Source of the DNA: Heterohyrax brucei | Taxonomy: Eukaryota; Chordata; Mammalia; Hyracoidea; Procaviidae | Assembly: GCA_028571685.1 (NCBI GenBank) | Contig: CM053141.1 | Coordinates: 48,978,333-49,042,332, forward strand | Length of the DNA stretch: 64,000 bases | Direction: 5' to 3' | Shown here: one piece after another, positions 1 to 13,860 of the stretch | Numbering within the stretch: position 1 is the stretch's first letter | How the letters are laid out: every line of letters begins with the position of its first letter | The notes under the pieces: model-generated | What the model saw: the letters and a program-made list of their open reading frames with translations, nothing else | What the model was told of the DNA's origin: nothing | The model's database searches: none | Program-made: the position numbers and the translations under genes

Positions 1-102
1 CATGGGAGAAAGATATGGTGTTCTGCTTCCCTAAAGACATACAGCCTTGGGGCAGTTCCACACTATCCTGTAAGATCACTGTAAGTCAGAATTTTCATGT
101 GA
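1..102 (+). repeat. AfroSINE, cut by window edge
   Basis: Matches the second half of the AfroSINE body (GGGAGAAAGATATGGTG, then CAGCCTTGG, then the ATCCTGTAAGATCACTGTAAG core). Its tRNA-like head lies outside the window. Confidence 0.75.
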
Positions 103-1678
103 TGAGGGAACATTGGTAAGCTTTAACCGTCAGCAAATTTGCCTCTTCCTGATATTTTATTTATGTGAGATAATACAGTTTTTATCCTTTTGTGCCTGAT
201 TTATTTCACTCAGCATAATGTTTTCATAGTTCATCCATGTTGTAGCGCTGTTCGAACTTCATTTATCTTGGTGACTTTATGAGTAATATTCCATTGTACA
301 TACATACCACATTATTTATCCATTTGTCTGTTGATGGACATTTAGAGTGTTCAGTTCTTTGGGATATGTATTTGTGAGTTGAATTGCTAGATCATGTGGT
401 AATCCTGTGTAGCTTTTAAGAAACTGCCAAACTGTTTTCTACAGTGTCTGTACCATTTTACAGTCCCACCAGCAATGGGTGAGGGGCCCAATTTTACCAC
501 GTCACTGTGAGCACCTATGGCTTTTTGTATTTTTAATCATAGCCATCTTAGAAGGTGTGACGTGATAGCTTGTGGTGGTTTTGATTTGCATTTCCCTACC
601 AACACTGTAAAGGAGGCCTGGTGACTCAGTGGTCAAGTGTTTAGGTGCTAAATGGAAAGTTGGTGGTTAGAACTCACCATCTGCTCTGTGGGGGACAGAC
701 AAGGCAATCTGCTTTTGTAATGATTGCCTGTTGTTACTGAGTTGATTCTGACTCATGGCGACCTTAGAGGACAGAGTAGAATTGCCCCATAGGGTTTCCA
801 AGGAATGCCTGGTGGATTCAAATTGCCACCCTTTTGGTTAGCAGTCGTAACACTTAACCACTATTAAAGGCTGGAAACCCTCCTGGGGCAATCCTGTTCT
901 GTCCTTTAGGGCCATTATGAGTTGGAATTGACGTGACCACAATGCATTTGGTATTTTTAGTTTAATGACACTGATCATGTTTTCATGTGCTTGTTGGCTG
1001 TTGGTATTTCTTCTTTAGTGAAATGTCTGCTCATGGCCTTTGCTCATTTGCGATTAATTTGTCTTCTTGTAAAGTTATGGAAGTTCTTTATATATTTTTG
1101 ATATTAAATGCTGATCAGCTACATGGTTCCAAAAATTTATCTCCAAGTCTGTAGCTTGTCTCTTCATCTTGTTGCTAAAGTACTTTGATGAGCAGAAGTT
1201 TTTAATTTTGGTGAAGTTGTATCTGTTTTGTCTTTTGTTGTTTGTACTTTCAGTGTCATCTAAGAATCTGTGGTTAAAAGCTGGGTCCTGAATTATTACC
1301 TGTATATTTCCTTTTAAGAGTTTTATGGTTTTAGCTCTTCAATTTAGGTATTTGATCCATTTTAAGTTAGTTTTTGTGTGTGGTATGGTGTATGGGAACA
1401 ATTTCATTCTCTTTTTTTTGTGTGGAAATTCTGGTGTCACACACTGTTTATTAAAGAGACTGTCCTTTCTGCATTGGACTTAGCACACTTGTCAGCAATC
1501 AGTTGACCATACATCCACGAGTTCATTTCTAGACTCTAAATTTTATTCCATTGTTCTTTATCATTATACCAGTACCAGACTGTTTGGATTACTATGGCTT
1601 TGTAGTATTTTGAGATCAGGAAGTGTCAGCACACCTAATTTAGTCTTCTGTTTCTTGTATACTGGTGTGGTTCCTGAC
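103..1678 (-). repeat. Old L1 fragment (ORF2 C-terminal region), interrupted by SINEs
   Basis: Reverse-strand L1 ORF2 3' sequence, recognisable from the usual reverse-complement phrases (TTTCACTCAGCATAATG, CCATTTGTCTGTTGATGG, TTTCTACAGTGTCTGTACC). It is interrupted by SINEs at about 605-957 and resumes with the TTCATGTGCTTGTTGGCTG section. It is decayed, with no long ORF. Confidence 0.8.
605..957 (+). repeat. AfroSINE (+) split by a nested AfroSINE (-)
   Basis: The + strand SINE head lies at about 612-717 and its 3' half at about 868-957. Between them (718-867) is a minus-strand AfroSINE whose reversed 3' core starts ACTGAGTTGATTCTGACTC and whose reversed B-box side ends TTTGGTTAGCAGTCGTAAC. 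This gives three layers: an L1, a SINE within it, and a second SINE within that one. Confidence 0.8.
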
Positions 1679-1916
1679 CTCTGGCTCTGAAACAAAAAAA
1701 TTCAGATCTTCTGGATGGTCTGTTCAGGGCAACGCATTGTTCCCTCTCCCCCTCAGCATAGCTGAGAATGGCCCCAGTGGGCCATTAGTTGCCCTGCACC
1801 ACTGACCTACACATGGAGCTCCTGTGTCCCTAAATGGGCCACTGATCTCTGGCTCTGAAGCTAAATACACAGACTTCCTGGACAGACTGTTCAGGGTGTC
1901 CTCACTCCTCACCTTC
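1679..1916. repeat. Diverged direct duplication, about 168-bp period
   Basis: CTCTGGCTCTGAA starts at 1679 and again at 1847. Each copy is followed by a related stretch with GACTGTTCAGGG or GTCTGTTCAGGG. The copies differ at many places. Family unknown. Confidence 0.5.
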
Positions 1917-3182
1917 CTGATATGCCATCCTCACAGAACAGGGGAGGGAGTGGTAACCCAAAGATTATAAAGACTGTGCCTTCATAAGAGAGGACTGATG
2001 AGTGTGTTTTCAGATCTGCTTCGATGTCTCTGAAAGACTAAAACTGATCGGACTTGAACTGGAAGTATCACCAGGAGGAAGAGGGAATGTCAGGCAGGGT
2101 CTGATGATGGTGACCTCCTAAAACTGTAGAAATTTGTGCGGTCAAAACCACTGTATAATTAGAGGAGTTGAGAAAGCCATTGCCATGTAAAATTCTAATG
2201 TCTCAGCTTCAACAAACAAAATCACAAGGCATACAAAAAAGTTGGTAATGGTGGCCTATTTAAGTGAAGAAAGCAAAGGGAGAGCATATTTCTAAAACAA
2301 TTCTAATTATTATTATTTTTTTTGCATCTGAAGACCATTTGTATCCCTTTCTGAGAAATAATGAAGTTAGCTTCCTTGTATTTTGGTCTGCTTCAAAATC
2401 ACATTTCTGGCTTCTTCCTAGCTGGTTGTGTAAGATCTTTTTTTTTTCCCTTACAGCGTGTTATTTTTTAAGTTGTTAGGTATTTTGTATTTCTCTTGAA
2501 CCTTGTCCAAGTACTCTCTGATCCTTTTAGGCTGTAGCTCACTAAACAAAATCTAGTTATATAATTTTATCATTCAGTCTAGTCAGTGATGCAAGTAAAA
2601 ATACCTTTTAGTAAATAAGGGAAAAAACCCTCTACATTAGTTTGGCATGTTGAGTTGAAACTGATACAGTTGAAATGCAAATTAGCATAAGCTTTGAAAG
2701 AAAATCAGCTAATTAATAATGCAGTTTGATACCTTAGATGTATTGCTAATCATCTGTGTGAAGTGAAATGACTTTCTCAAACTTAATTTTTCTATTTTAA
2801 AATAAATTCTGTTAGAAGTTTTTTTATTCTCATTATTAAAAAATAATCACACCAGGGCCCCCAAATTTAATTATAGGCCCTCTATCTTTATTGGGAGCAT
2901 ATTTTCTGTGGTTTTAGTTTCATATGGTACTTAGAAGAATGTTGAGTCACAATATTCTGCCAGTATCTGTGTACACTTAAGTGTATATTAAAATGCATGA
3001 TAAGTTACAATTTTAATTTGTTGTTCTTGGCTGAGATATGGGTTGTTAACACTGATAATCTACTTATTTAGGTATTTTTCAAGAAAGTATTAGCTGGGGA
3101 GAAAACAGAGAGAAATATGAATTCCATCAGTTTAATCAAATGCTGACTGGTGAAAGTCTAAACCAAAATTCAAACCAAAACA
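1917..3182. other. AT-rich intronic sequence, nothing recognised
   Basis: No coding signal, SINE or LINE body recognised. Several A/T homopolymer runs. Confidence 0.5.
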
Positions 3183-3342
3183 GACCCTTTGCTATTGAGT
3201 TCATTCTCAGTCCTAGTGACCCTATAGGACAGAGCAGAGCTACCTTGTAAGGTTTTCAGGGAGCACCTAGTAGATTCAAACTGCTGATCTTTATTGGTTA
3301 GCGGTTGAGCTCTTAACCATTCTGCTACCAGGGCTCTAGTCA
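3183..3342 (-). repeat. AfroSINE
   Basis: Reverse-strand body: ATTGAGTTCATTCTCAGTCC (reversed 3' core), CCCTATAGGACAGAGCAGAG, then TTGGTTAGCGGTTGAGC and CTACCAGGGCTC (reversed tRNA-like head). Confidence 0.85.
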
Positions 3343-3635
3343 GAGTATACAGGTGACTATATTTCTGACAATTACTTTCTCTCAGACTATTGATCAGTTT
3401 TCATTGGTTATCAGAGAAAACATTAAAGATCATTTTACATTTTTCTCTCTCTCTGCTGAGGTAAGTATAAGAGAGTAGGAACAAACTGCTGAGTTCTCTT
3501 TAAGACCATGCAGATGCCCTGCTCTTTCTCAGACTTTGCCCCCTAGATTGAACATCCATTGAAGATTTTTACCTGAATCAGTCTTTATTATGATGGCTGC
3601 AGAATGGTGGTTTTCTAACTCCTTCACCTGTGTCC

Positions 3636-3925
3636 GGGGAAGTAGTAATTCAGTGGTAAGATTCTCACCTTCCTTGCGGGAAACCTGGGTTTGATGTCAG
3701 GCCAGAGCACCTGAGGTTTGACTATCATCTTTTGTCAGTGGAAGCTTGTGTGTTGCTATGATGCTGAGCAGGTTTCAGCAGAGCTGCCAGACTTAGAGAG
3801 ACTAGGAAGAAAGCCATGGTGATCTACTTCCAAACTATCAGCCAGTGTAAACCCTGTGGGTCACAAGATTCATGGGGTTCCCATGAGTCAGGGGCCTACT
3901 CTCGACAGCTGACAACTGCTGCATA
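3636..3925 (+). repeat. tRNA-Gly-like SINE
   Basis: The first about 65 bases resemble a glycine tRNA: ATTCAGTGGTAAG (A box, about 3648-3660), a TTGCGGGAAACC stem region and GGTTTGATGTC (B box, about 3688-3698). A 220-bp body follows that also appears, reversed, at 19177-19600 (shared CAGGTTTCAGCAGAGCTGCC-like block). Its 3' end (CCCATGAGTCAGG, then GACAGCTGACAAC) resembles the RTE-type tail. It is distinct from the common AfroSINE. It is not a functional tRNA, because acceptor-stem pairing is lost. Confidence 0.6.
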
Positions 3926-4552
3926 GATCAGTTGCTGGATCACTGTAAGGAAGAGTGTTCACCACTCTATTTATCAATCTGTTATCAGAGTTGACTCACT
4001 GATTCCCATTTATCTAAATGAGTTATAACCCACTGCTACTCTTATTTATTTTGATGTTCAAATTACTGTTTTCTGTTCATGTGTTTTAGTTCAGGTGTTC
4101 CTTTAAAGAAACATGTGCATGTCACTCTCTTATGTGTACTTTTTATTGCACTCTGCCCCCTTTCTGTCTTTGTGCAAAGATTTCAGCCATTTTCCATTTT
4201 ATATTTGTGTTATTACACTTTGTGAGCTTCACCTTCTCCAGTTCTCTTATTATTGTTTTCTTACTGTTATCTGTGAACTTAAAGGATTATTTGGTTATTG
4301 GGTTGTAGAAGAGAAGATTAGAAGTGCTGAGCTGAAGGCGGTGATGCTTGTTGACAAAATCAGACACCTTTGAAGTTTCCGTTCATCATATCTTTGTTTT
4401 TTCATAAATTTATGGCAATCAGCAGGGCTAGCAATACATTTTGATTGTTCCAGAATAATACATTTTATGTTTCTATTACATATATTATTTATATTCATAC
4501 TTAAAATGTATATTAAAAAGTATACCCATGTTCGGTTTTGAGATGTAGTAAT
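3926..4552. other. Intronic sequence, nothing recognised
   Basis: T-rich + strand. The 86-residue + strand ORF beginning at 4113 has no motif and unbiased composition. Confidence 0.5.
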
Positions 4553-4746
4553 GTTATTGTTATTAGGTGACACTGAGTCAATTTTTGACTTACAGTGACC
4601 CCATAAAAAAGAGTAAAAATGTCCCATATGGTTTTCTAGGCTGTAATTTTTATGGAAGCAGATCTGAGAGCGACTGGGTGGGTTCATATATCCTCCAATT
4701 GTTCAGTTAGCAGCTGAGTGTTTAACCACTGTACCACTAGGGCTTC
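4553..4746 (-). repeat. AfroSINE
   Basis: Reversed 3' core (GACACTGAGTCAATTTTTGAC), mid-body and reversed head (CCACTGTACCACTAGGGC). Diverged. It abuts the RTE 3' end that starts at 4747. Confidence 0.8.
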
Positions 4747-5668
4747 TTAGTTGTTGTTAGGTGCCATTGAGTCGATACCCCATGAGCAACAGAACGAAAC
4801 TCTGCGCAGTCTTGCACCGTGTCCACAATCGTCTTATGCTTAAGCCCATTGTTGCAGCCACTGTGTCAGTCCACCTTGTTGAGGGTCTTTCTGGTATTCT
4901 TTGCTGTCAGCAGTGATCCATCTAACATCAGTGAAGTAGCCCTGGTTCCATGTCCTCTTCTGAATCCAGCTTGAATTTGTGGCAGTTCCTTGTCAATATA
5001 CTGTTGTAGTTGCTTTTGAGTGATCTTGAGCAAAATTTTACTTGCATGTGATATCAACGATATTGTTCAGTGATTTTCACATTCGGTTAGATGACTTTTC
5101 TTTGGAATGGGCATAAATATGGATCTCTTCCAGTCAGTTGGCCAAGTAGCTGTCCTCTGAATTTCTTGGTGTGGATGAGTGAGCACTTTCAGCACTGCCT
5201 CTGTTTGTCGAAATATCTCAATTCATATTCCATCGATTCCTGGAGCCTTGTTTTTTGCCAGTGCCTTCAGTGCAACTTCGACTTCTTCCTTCAGTACCAT
5301 TGGTTTCTGATTGTATGCTACCCCTGTAAATGGCTGAACATTGTCCAGTTCTTTCTGGTATAATGACTCTGTGTATTCCATCCATCTTCTTTTGGTGCTC
5401 CCTGAGTTGTTTAATAATTTCCCTATAGAATCCTTCACTGTGGGCTTCTTAGCAGTTACTGCTATTAATGAGCATGTGCTTTGGTGCCTGGAAAAAGTAT
5501 TTTATTTTTTAAAAATGCTTTATCTTCTTGCTGCTGTAAAAATATTGGTGATGCTTTAGGAGATCCCTCAGCCAAAGATTCTGTGTAGGATTTTGGCCAT
5601 GCTTCTTGGAGCAGTTTGATGACAGCTACAGCAGTAGTACATACAACTAGTATTACTGTATGGTTAAT
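4747..5668 (-). mobile_element. RTE/BovB-type LINE fragment
   Basis: Minus-strand non-LTR retrotransposon, internally deleted. The 3' tail (reverse complement of TTGTTGTTAGGTGCCATTGA) begins at about 4750. Minus-strand ORF pieces carry reverse transcriptase text: SLYQKELDNVQPF and NKAPGIDGI (5223-5438), and TQKQLQQYIDKELPQIQAGF (4866-5057). These match the corresponding sections of the copy at 59240-61993. Stops and deletions make it inactive. The right end is approximate, where the LTR begins. Confidence 0.85.
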
Positions 5669-6440
5669 GTGTGCCGGGAGGCAGCCCCGACAACTTTTCG
5701 GGGTCCCGCGCGGAGGGAGGGAGAGGGATCAGCGGGAAAAGAATTGAGAGAGGCAGGAAAGAGTTTTGGAGAATGGCAGCCCGAAAAAGACTTTCTTTAT
5801 TTTTATAGTCAAAGTGACATGAGTTTCACCCTGCCCACTGACCACACAATCTCTTGGCTAAGTTGAAACTGAGACCTCATGATTGGCTAATTTGAAACTG
5901 AAACCTCGTGATCTTGAGGTGACGTGTTTTTTACCCTGCCCCCCCCACCACACGAGCTATTAGCTAACTTGAAACTGAAACCTCGTGATCTTGTTAATTG
6001 TCAAGGCTTTCTAGATAATGGCCCAAGGCAGGTGTGTTGTGGTGATAATTGACAGTGAAAACAAAGTTATGCCCTGAGCTCAATCAGCCCTACTTATACC
6101 TCAAGGTTAAAAGGTACAGGAGGAAGGGTCTAAAGGTTATAATCTCTATTTGTTCCTACTTTGCTGTTTATTTTATCTCCTCCTGCAGGGAGAGTAAACA
6201 CCTACCATCCCCCACCCTATGCCTTTCTTAAACTGTTCTAAAAAGGACAGTTCTTTTCACATGGGGGGGAAGTGCGGTTGGGGGAAGTCAGCAGGGCTGG
6301 ATCGGCCCTGGCATTCCTGGGCTGGGCGTTCCCAGGCTGGGCGTTCCTGGGCTCAGCGTTTGTCCTTGTGCAGGGAGGTGAGGGGGTATTTTTGAGGAGA
6401 GTTTAATTATGATGAAAAATATACAGCCAGAAACATGTCA
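5669..6440 (-). repeat. Endogenous retroviral LTR-like element
   Basis: Read on the minus strand, this GC-richer block has a TATA box fused to a poly(A) signal (TATAAAAATAAAG, + coordinates 5795-5807), then a pyrimidine-rich U5-like segment ending CCTCCCGGCACA. Upstream (5813-5992) is a duplicated enhancer-like block with three related motifs containing TTGAAACTGA. No clear target-site duplication was found, so the outer (6440) end is approximate. No retroviral genes are attached. It sits against the RTE fragment. Confidence 0.6.
5865..5981 (+). promoter_or_regulatory. Three ISRE/IRF-like motifs inside the LTR
   Basis: GAAACTGAGAC at 5865-5875, GAAACTGAAAC at 5894-5904 and GAAACTGAAAC at 5971-5981. 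The last two fit the GAAANNGAAA interferon-response consensus. They lie 60-175 bp upstream of the LTR TATA box on the minus strand. Function is inferred from sequence only. Confidence 0.4.
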
Positions 6441-7175
6441 GGGGTGAGATGCGTCCGTCTGCCATCACAGAGGCTTGTAGCTTTGCTCACAGAGATCTTT
6501 GTGGGTGACGGGCTTCAGCAAATGTGAAAATAAATGATTGGTGATTGTCCTCATTTCTTTTGCTGTCAGGAGTGATGGAAAATTATGGCTTGTATGGATT
6601 ATGACATTACGACTTTTAGGATAGCAGAGTGTTTCTGGAGAATGTTTTCTCATTTTACTTTAGTATTGAACTATTGGTTATATTGCCTTGAATGATAGGA
6701 GAATTTGTGGTTGGAGAACTTAAAACCTTATGATATGGTGAGGTTGGGTGATCACTATCTGGAGTAAACTAAATGAGCATCCTTCATTTTGATTTTCACT
6801 AAAATAAAAGTACAGATAGCCCATTGAAGGGAGAGAGAATGAATGCTTTGAAAGTAATCTTAAATTGTTAACAATTCATTCTATACAATTTCCATTTACT
6901 ACTTTAAAAAGTTCTTCAAAAGCTACTTTTATTGAAAAAGTACTTGTTAAGCTGATGCCTTGCTGTGATAATGTGCATATTGAAGAGGCATATTTTTCTT
7001 GTGTTTCTTTGTCTGTGGGGATATTTAATGTGTTTCTGATTTCATAGCATATCGCATGGTTCAAACTTCCTGGCAATCTCATTTATTTTCAAAGAACAAC
7101 GTAAACTGGATTGCTGAAGTGTAACATCCCTGATACTACTTTATTTAACCCACTCAACAGAGATAAGTAGACATT
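6441..7175. other. Intronic sequence, nothing recognised
   Basis: AT-rich. Overlapping ORFs of 60-68 residues on both strands have no motif. Confidence 0.5.
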
Positions 7176-7480
7176 TCTCAAACTCATCAAATGACCTGAT
7201 ATGGGCTTATAATGATAGCTGTATTTGGCAAGCACTTATTATGTGCCATGAATTGTTGTAAATGCTGTAAGAATAATAACTTGTTCAATCTCACAGCTAC
7301 TCTAAGGGAAAACTGGCAGAGTTGCTAAGTAACCCATCTGAGATCTCACAGCTGGTTAACCTGAGTTGTTAACTACTCAAAAACACCTCTTAAATAATTG
7401 GAGTATATTATGTTGTATAGTAGTTAAGAGTTCAGACTCTTGAGGCAGAAGGACCTGAGTTTGAATCCCAGCTTCATTAT
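7176..7480 (+). repeat. MIR-like ancient SINE relics
   Basis: Two MIR-like segments: GCACTTATTATGTGCCATGA and the following 'lower-digit' text to about 7370, and TAGTTAAGAGTTCAGACTC with GAGTTTGAATCCCAGCT at about 7420-7475. Ancient and decayed. Confidence 0.6.
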
Positions 7481-7536
7481 TTATGAAAAAAATTCTGCAA
7501 ATTGCATGGCACATCTTAGGGACTCAGTGTTAGCTG

Positions 7537-7730
7537 TAATAGCATGGCACAGTAGCTAGGCACTTCATGACTAACTGAGGTCAGCAGGTTGAACCTGCCA
7601 GCTGTGCCATAGGAGAAGAGAGCTGGTTGTCTCCTCCCATAAAGCCTAGGAAACCTATGGGGCAATTATGCTCTGTTCTTAGGATCACTGTGCGTTGGAT
7701 CAACTCGATGGCACACAACAACAGTGTTAG
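7537..7730 (+). repeat. AfroSINE with RTE-like tail
   Basis: Diverged head (TCAGCAGGTTGAACC), then AAACCTATGGGGCAATTATG and GATCAACTCGATGGCACACAACAACAG. The tail is the CAACAA type used by RTE instead of GGGTTTGG. Confidence 0.75.
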
Positions 7731-8236
7731 CTACAGTGCCAGAACATCAGCAGCCCTTCTTAGGTGGGTTTTAGCACTCCTGCTTTGCAAACATAGGAAT
7801 CCAGCTCTAAAGCCCAGTTTCACTTTGTGTTTTTTAAACTGAGCTTTGAGTTTGAGTCAGCTTCCCTAAATTCTGATTCCATGTGGATACTGCTAAAGTT
7901 GATCAGGGATAAGATGAAATGATGTCTGAAAAATCACTTTGGAAACTGTACCATGGTATAAAAGCATAAAGTATTAATTTATTTTAAATGGCAAGTTAAT
8001 TTTTTTAACCATAAAATTGAATATTGTTATAGAAGAAAAAATAAATGAAATGATTAACTGCTGCACCACCACCTAGAGAGTAATTTTGTTTTCTTACAGT
8101 CCTAGAGTTTCTTTTTATTATTTCTTTAACTTAGCTTGGCAACATAAATTGATTACTGAGGAACACTCAGTAACCTCAGATGGGAGATAGTATAGAAGGG
8201 AATTTGATAAAAGACAATATCCATTGCTTGATACTT
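7731..8236. other. Intronic sequence, nothing recognised
   Basis: AT-rich. No coding signal. Confidence 0.45.
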
Positions 8237-8395
8237 GTTGTTACGTGCCATCCAGTTGATTTTTATTTGTACTGACACTATAAACAACAGAAAGAAGCAC
8301 TGCCTGGTCCTGCACTATCCTCAGGTTCATCGTTATGCTTAAGCCTGTCCAACTCATGGTCTTTTCCACTGACCCTCTCTTACTAAGCCCCAATT
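8237..8395 (-). repeat. RTE LINE 3' end
   Basis: TTGTTGTTACGTGCCATCCA at its start is the reversed RTE tail. The CACTGCCTGGTCCTGCAC text that follows is shared with the RTE pieces at 4747, 9241 and 56455. Confidence 0.8.
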
Positions 8396-8535
8396 AGGAA
8401 TCCTCCAGTAATTCAGCCTTTTTCATTTTCAGTTTTACCGATGTAGAAAACCCATTTCTCAGTAATTTGGGTAAAATAATTGACTGTTTCATAGCTCTTT
8501 TAGGCTCTGCTTTTTAGAAAGGGCTAATTCTTGGA

Positions 8536-9140
8536 ATGGAATTGAGAGATCAGAAATACACCCACACATCTGTCCACCGATTTTTGATGAAGGTTACTCT
8601 ATTTGATGTGGAAAGAAGAGCCTTTTCTGTTGGGAAAATTGGATTTCCACATGCAGAAAATGAAACAGGATGCATGTCTCACACTATACAAAAACCAAAT
8701 TCAAACTGGATTAAGAACCTAATTATGCAAACTAAAACCGTAAAATTTGTAGAAGACAATGCGAGGGTAACACTGTTGGGCTTAGGGCTGTAACATGGAG
8801 ATTATCTAGTATAATAACAAAAGCACAGACAGCAAAACGCAGTAAATGAGTGTGACCTCACAAAAATTAAAAGCTTTTGTTCATCAAAAGACTTTACCAA
8901 GAAAGTCAGGCTACTGGATGGAAGAATATATTCAGAAACCAGATAGCCAAGAAGAATCTAATAACCACAATACATATAAAACTTTGACATTTAACAACAA
9001 AAAGATGACCCAAGCATAAAATGGGCAAAATGACTTGAATAGATGTTTCACTAAAGAGGCCACCAAACGCATGAAAAGACACTCAAAGTTGTTAGCTGTC
9101 AGAGAGATGGAAGTCAAAACCACATGGTGATACCATTTCA
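8536..9140 (+). repeat. L1 ORF2 C-terminal fragment
   Basis: Plus-strand L1 text: a decayed ORF with HTSVHRFLMK, then the AAGCTTTTGTTCATCAAAAG and GCATGAAAAGACACTCAAAG sections leading to GATACCATTTCACTCC. Older than the two full-length copies. The 85-residue ORF at 8536-8793 is part of it. Confidence 0.8.
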
Positions 9141-9148
9141 CTCCCGTT

Positions 9149-9240
9149 GTTTCGTTCTGCTGTGCATAGGGTTGCTATGAGTCAGAAGCAACTTGATGGC
9201 ACCTAACAACAACAACAATAGCGACAACAAGAACAACAGG
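9149..9240 (+). repeat. RTE-type 3' end (+)
   Basis: GGGTTGCTATGAGTCAGAAG followed by GATGGCACCTAACAACAAC. Shows the 3' core shared by RTE and AfroSINE, with an RTE tail. Confidence 0.75.
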
Positions 9241-9440
9241 ATGTCATTGTTAGGTACCATTGAGTCCATTCCGACTCATATTGACCCCATGTACAACAGA
9301 ACAAAATAGTGCCTGGTCTTGGGCTAGCCTCACAGTCATTGTTATGTTTGAAGTCCTTGTTGTAGCCGTGAGTCACTTCATCACTTTGAGTGTTGTACTC
9401 TTTTTCGTTGACGTTCTAGTTTACCATGCAGAGTGACCTC
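9241..9440 (-). repeat. RTE LINE 3' end (-)
   Basis: CATTGTTAGGTACCATTGAG onward is the reversed RTE 3' end, directly abutting the + strand RTE tail. The two elements therefore meet tail to tail. Confidence 0.75.
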
Positions 9441-12453
<3,013 letters not shown>

Positions 12454-12566
12454 TAGCTTAAAATATATACATAGCACATCTCTTGATCACTTGATGGGAA
12501 ATTATGGTGCCTTCTAGGAGGCCCAGCAAGTTAGAACATGTTTAGAACCTAGTTCCTGGTGTCCAA

Positions 12567-12770
12567 AGGGTCCCTAGTGGTACAGTGGTTAAAGTACTCA
12601 ACTGTTAACCAGAAGTCAGCAGATTGAACCCACCAGCTGCCTGTGGGAGAAAGATGTGACATTCTGCTTCTGTAAACATTACAGCCTTGGAAACCCTGTG
12701 AGGCCGTTCTACTCTGTCCTACAGGACTGCTGTGAACTGGAGTCTACTCGATGGCAATGAATTTTTGTTT
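12567..12770 (+). repeat. AfroSINE in last NNT intron
   Basis: Near-complete: GGTCCCTAGTGGTACAGTGG head, AGCAGATTGAACCCACC B-box side, GGGAGAAAGATGTGACATTC body and GAGTCTACTCGATGGCAATG end. Confidence 0.88.
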
Positions 12771-13769
12771 TCCATATGTCCAGCTTTTGTCTTGTCTGTG
12801 GCCACCAGAGAAACTGAGTGAAAGTGCCTTGATCGCATGTGGAACCAGATGAGATTATATGTCTGGCTTAATACAATCTTTAATCATAGCTAAAAGAGAT
12901 TGAGTTCCAGATCTAGCCCAGTGAAACATATGGCTTCCCTCTGGGAGAGTGAGTCACTATCATCGCCTCCATATACAAAAAGAAGCATATTTCTTTGAAA
13001 GGGGTTTGTATGTTGTTATAAAGTGCCGAGCCGAAAAGTGATTTAGAAACCCAGATGATAAATGCATAGAGAAATGAGCTTTGCTCATACACATTACTTC
13101 TGAAAAAGCTAATTACTGGATTTCAGAGAACACAAAAGTTTTCCTCTGCTCCAGCAGTGGTCTCGTCGCTTTACCACTCCTAAGTTGTATCTGAATTTTA
13201 AAAATCATGATAGCATAAAGCATGTTTCCCCGTTAGTTTGGTTTCTCTTTATTATAAATATGGTGAGCTCAGAACTGATGAAGTATTTGTGGTCAGGGAG
13301 TAGATATTAAATAACTCGTGTGTATAAAAAATTATTGCCTCATTAATCAGTATTTGGAAGTTTACAGAGTGTATAACTGTACTACTGCTGCATGAGGCAT
13401 GGACAAATTGGCACTGGTTCCATTTCAGGGCAGCAGATCATAGAAAAGTATTTTATTTCATTAAGGGTGAACTTAATTGATAGCACAACAGCGGTATTGG
13501 TAGTTGTAAATGTATGTAATACATAAATGTTATAGACTGACCTGTATCTCCCATTTTGCATTCTAGGAACATACAGTTTGTTACTAGCTCTGTCCTTGCC
13601 GGATGCTGCATCACTCTCTGTTTCCAATGGGCCTTTGTCCTAGAACTTTCTAATATACTTTGTAAAGTGACAGAGTAGGAAATATTCCCTGTTTTCCCAC
13701 CCAGTTACATATATTTTAGTATTTGTAGTGGAAGTTTTTGCACTAAGCTTGTTCTCGTTCTCAGAAGAA

Positions 13770-13860
13770 AATAATAATAATAATAAATATATATATTATA
13801 TATATATAATAGTAAATAGCCAAGCCAAGCCAAGTGCAAAATATATATATAATAATAAAT
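13770..13860. repeat. AT-rich simple repeat with an embedded GCCAA block
   Basis: (AAT)n and (AT)n tracts on both sides of a block at 13817-13837 that reads as three AGCC/CAAGCC-type units ending AAGTGC. The exact reverse complement of those 21 bases occurs at 24275-24295, where it reads as a SINE tail. Probably a minus-strand SINE tail inside a microsatellite. Confidence 0.7.

Noticed and set aside
3636-3710. Functional tRNA-Gly gene
   Set aside because: Acceptor stem does not pair and a 220-bp SINE body follows without a Pol III terminator.
4295-4687. 130-residue minus ORF
   Set aside because: Overlaps an AfroSINE and unique AT-rich sequence; no domain.
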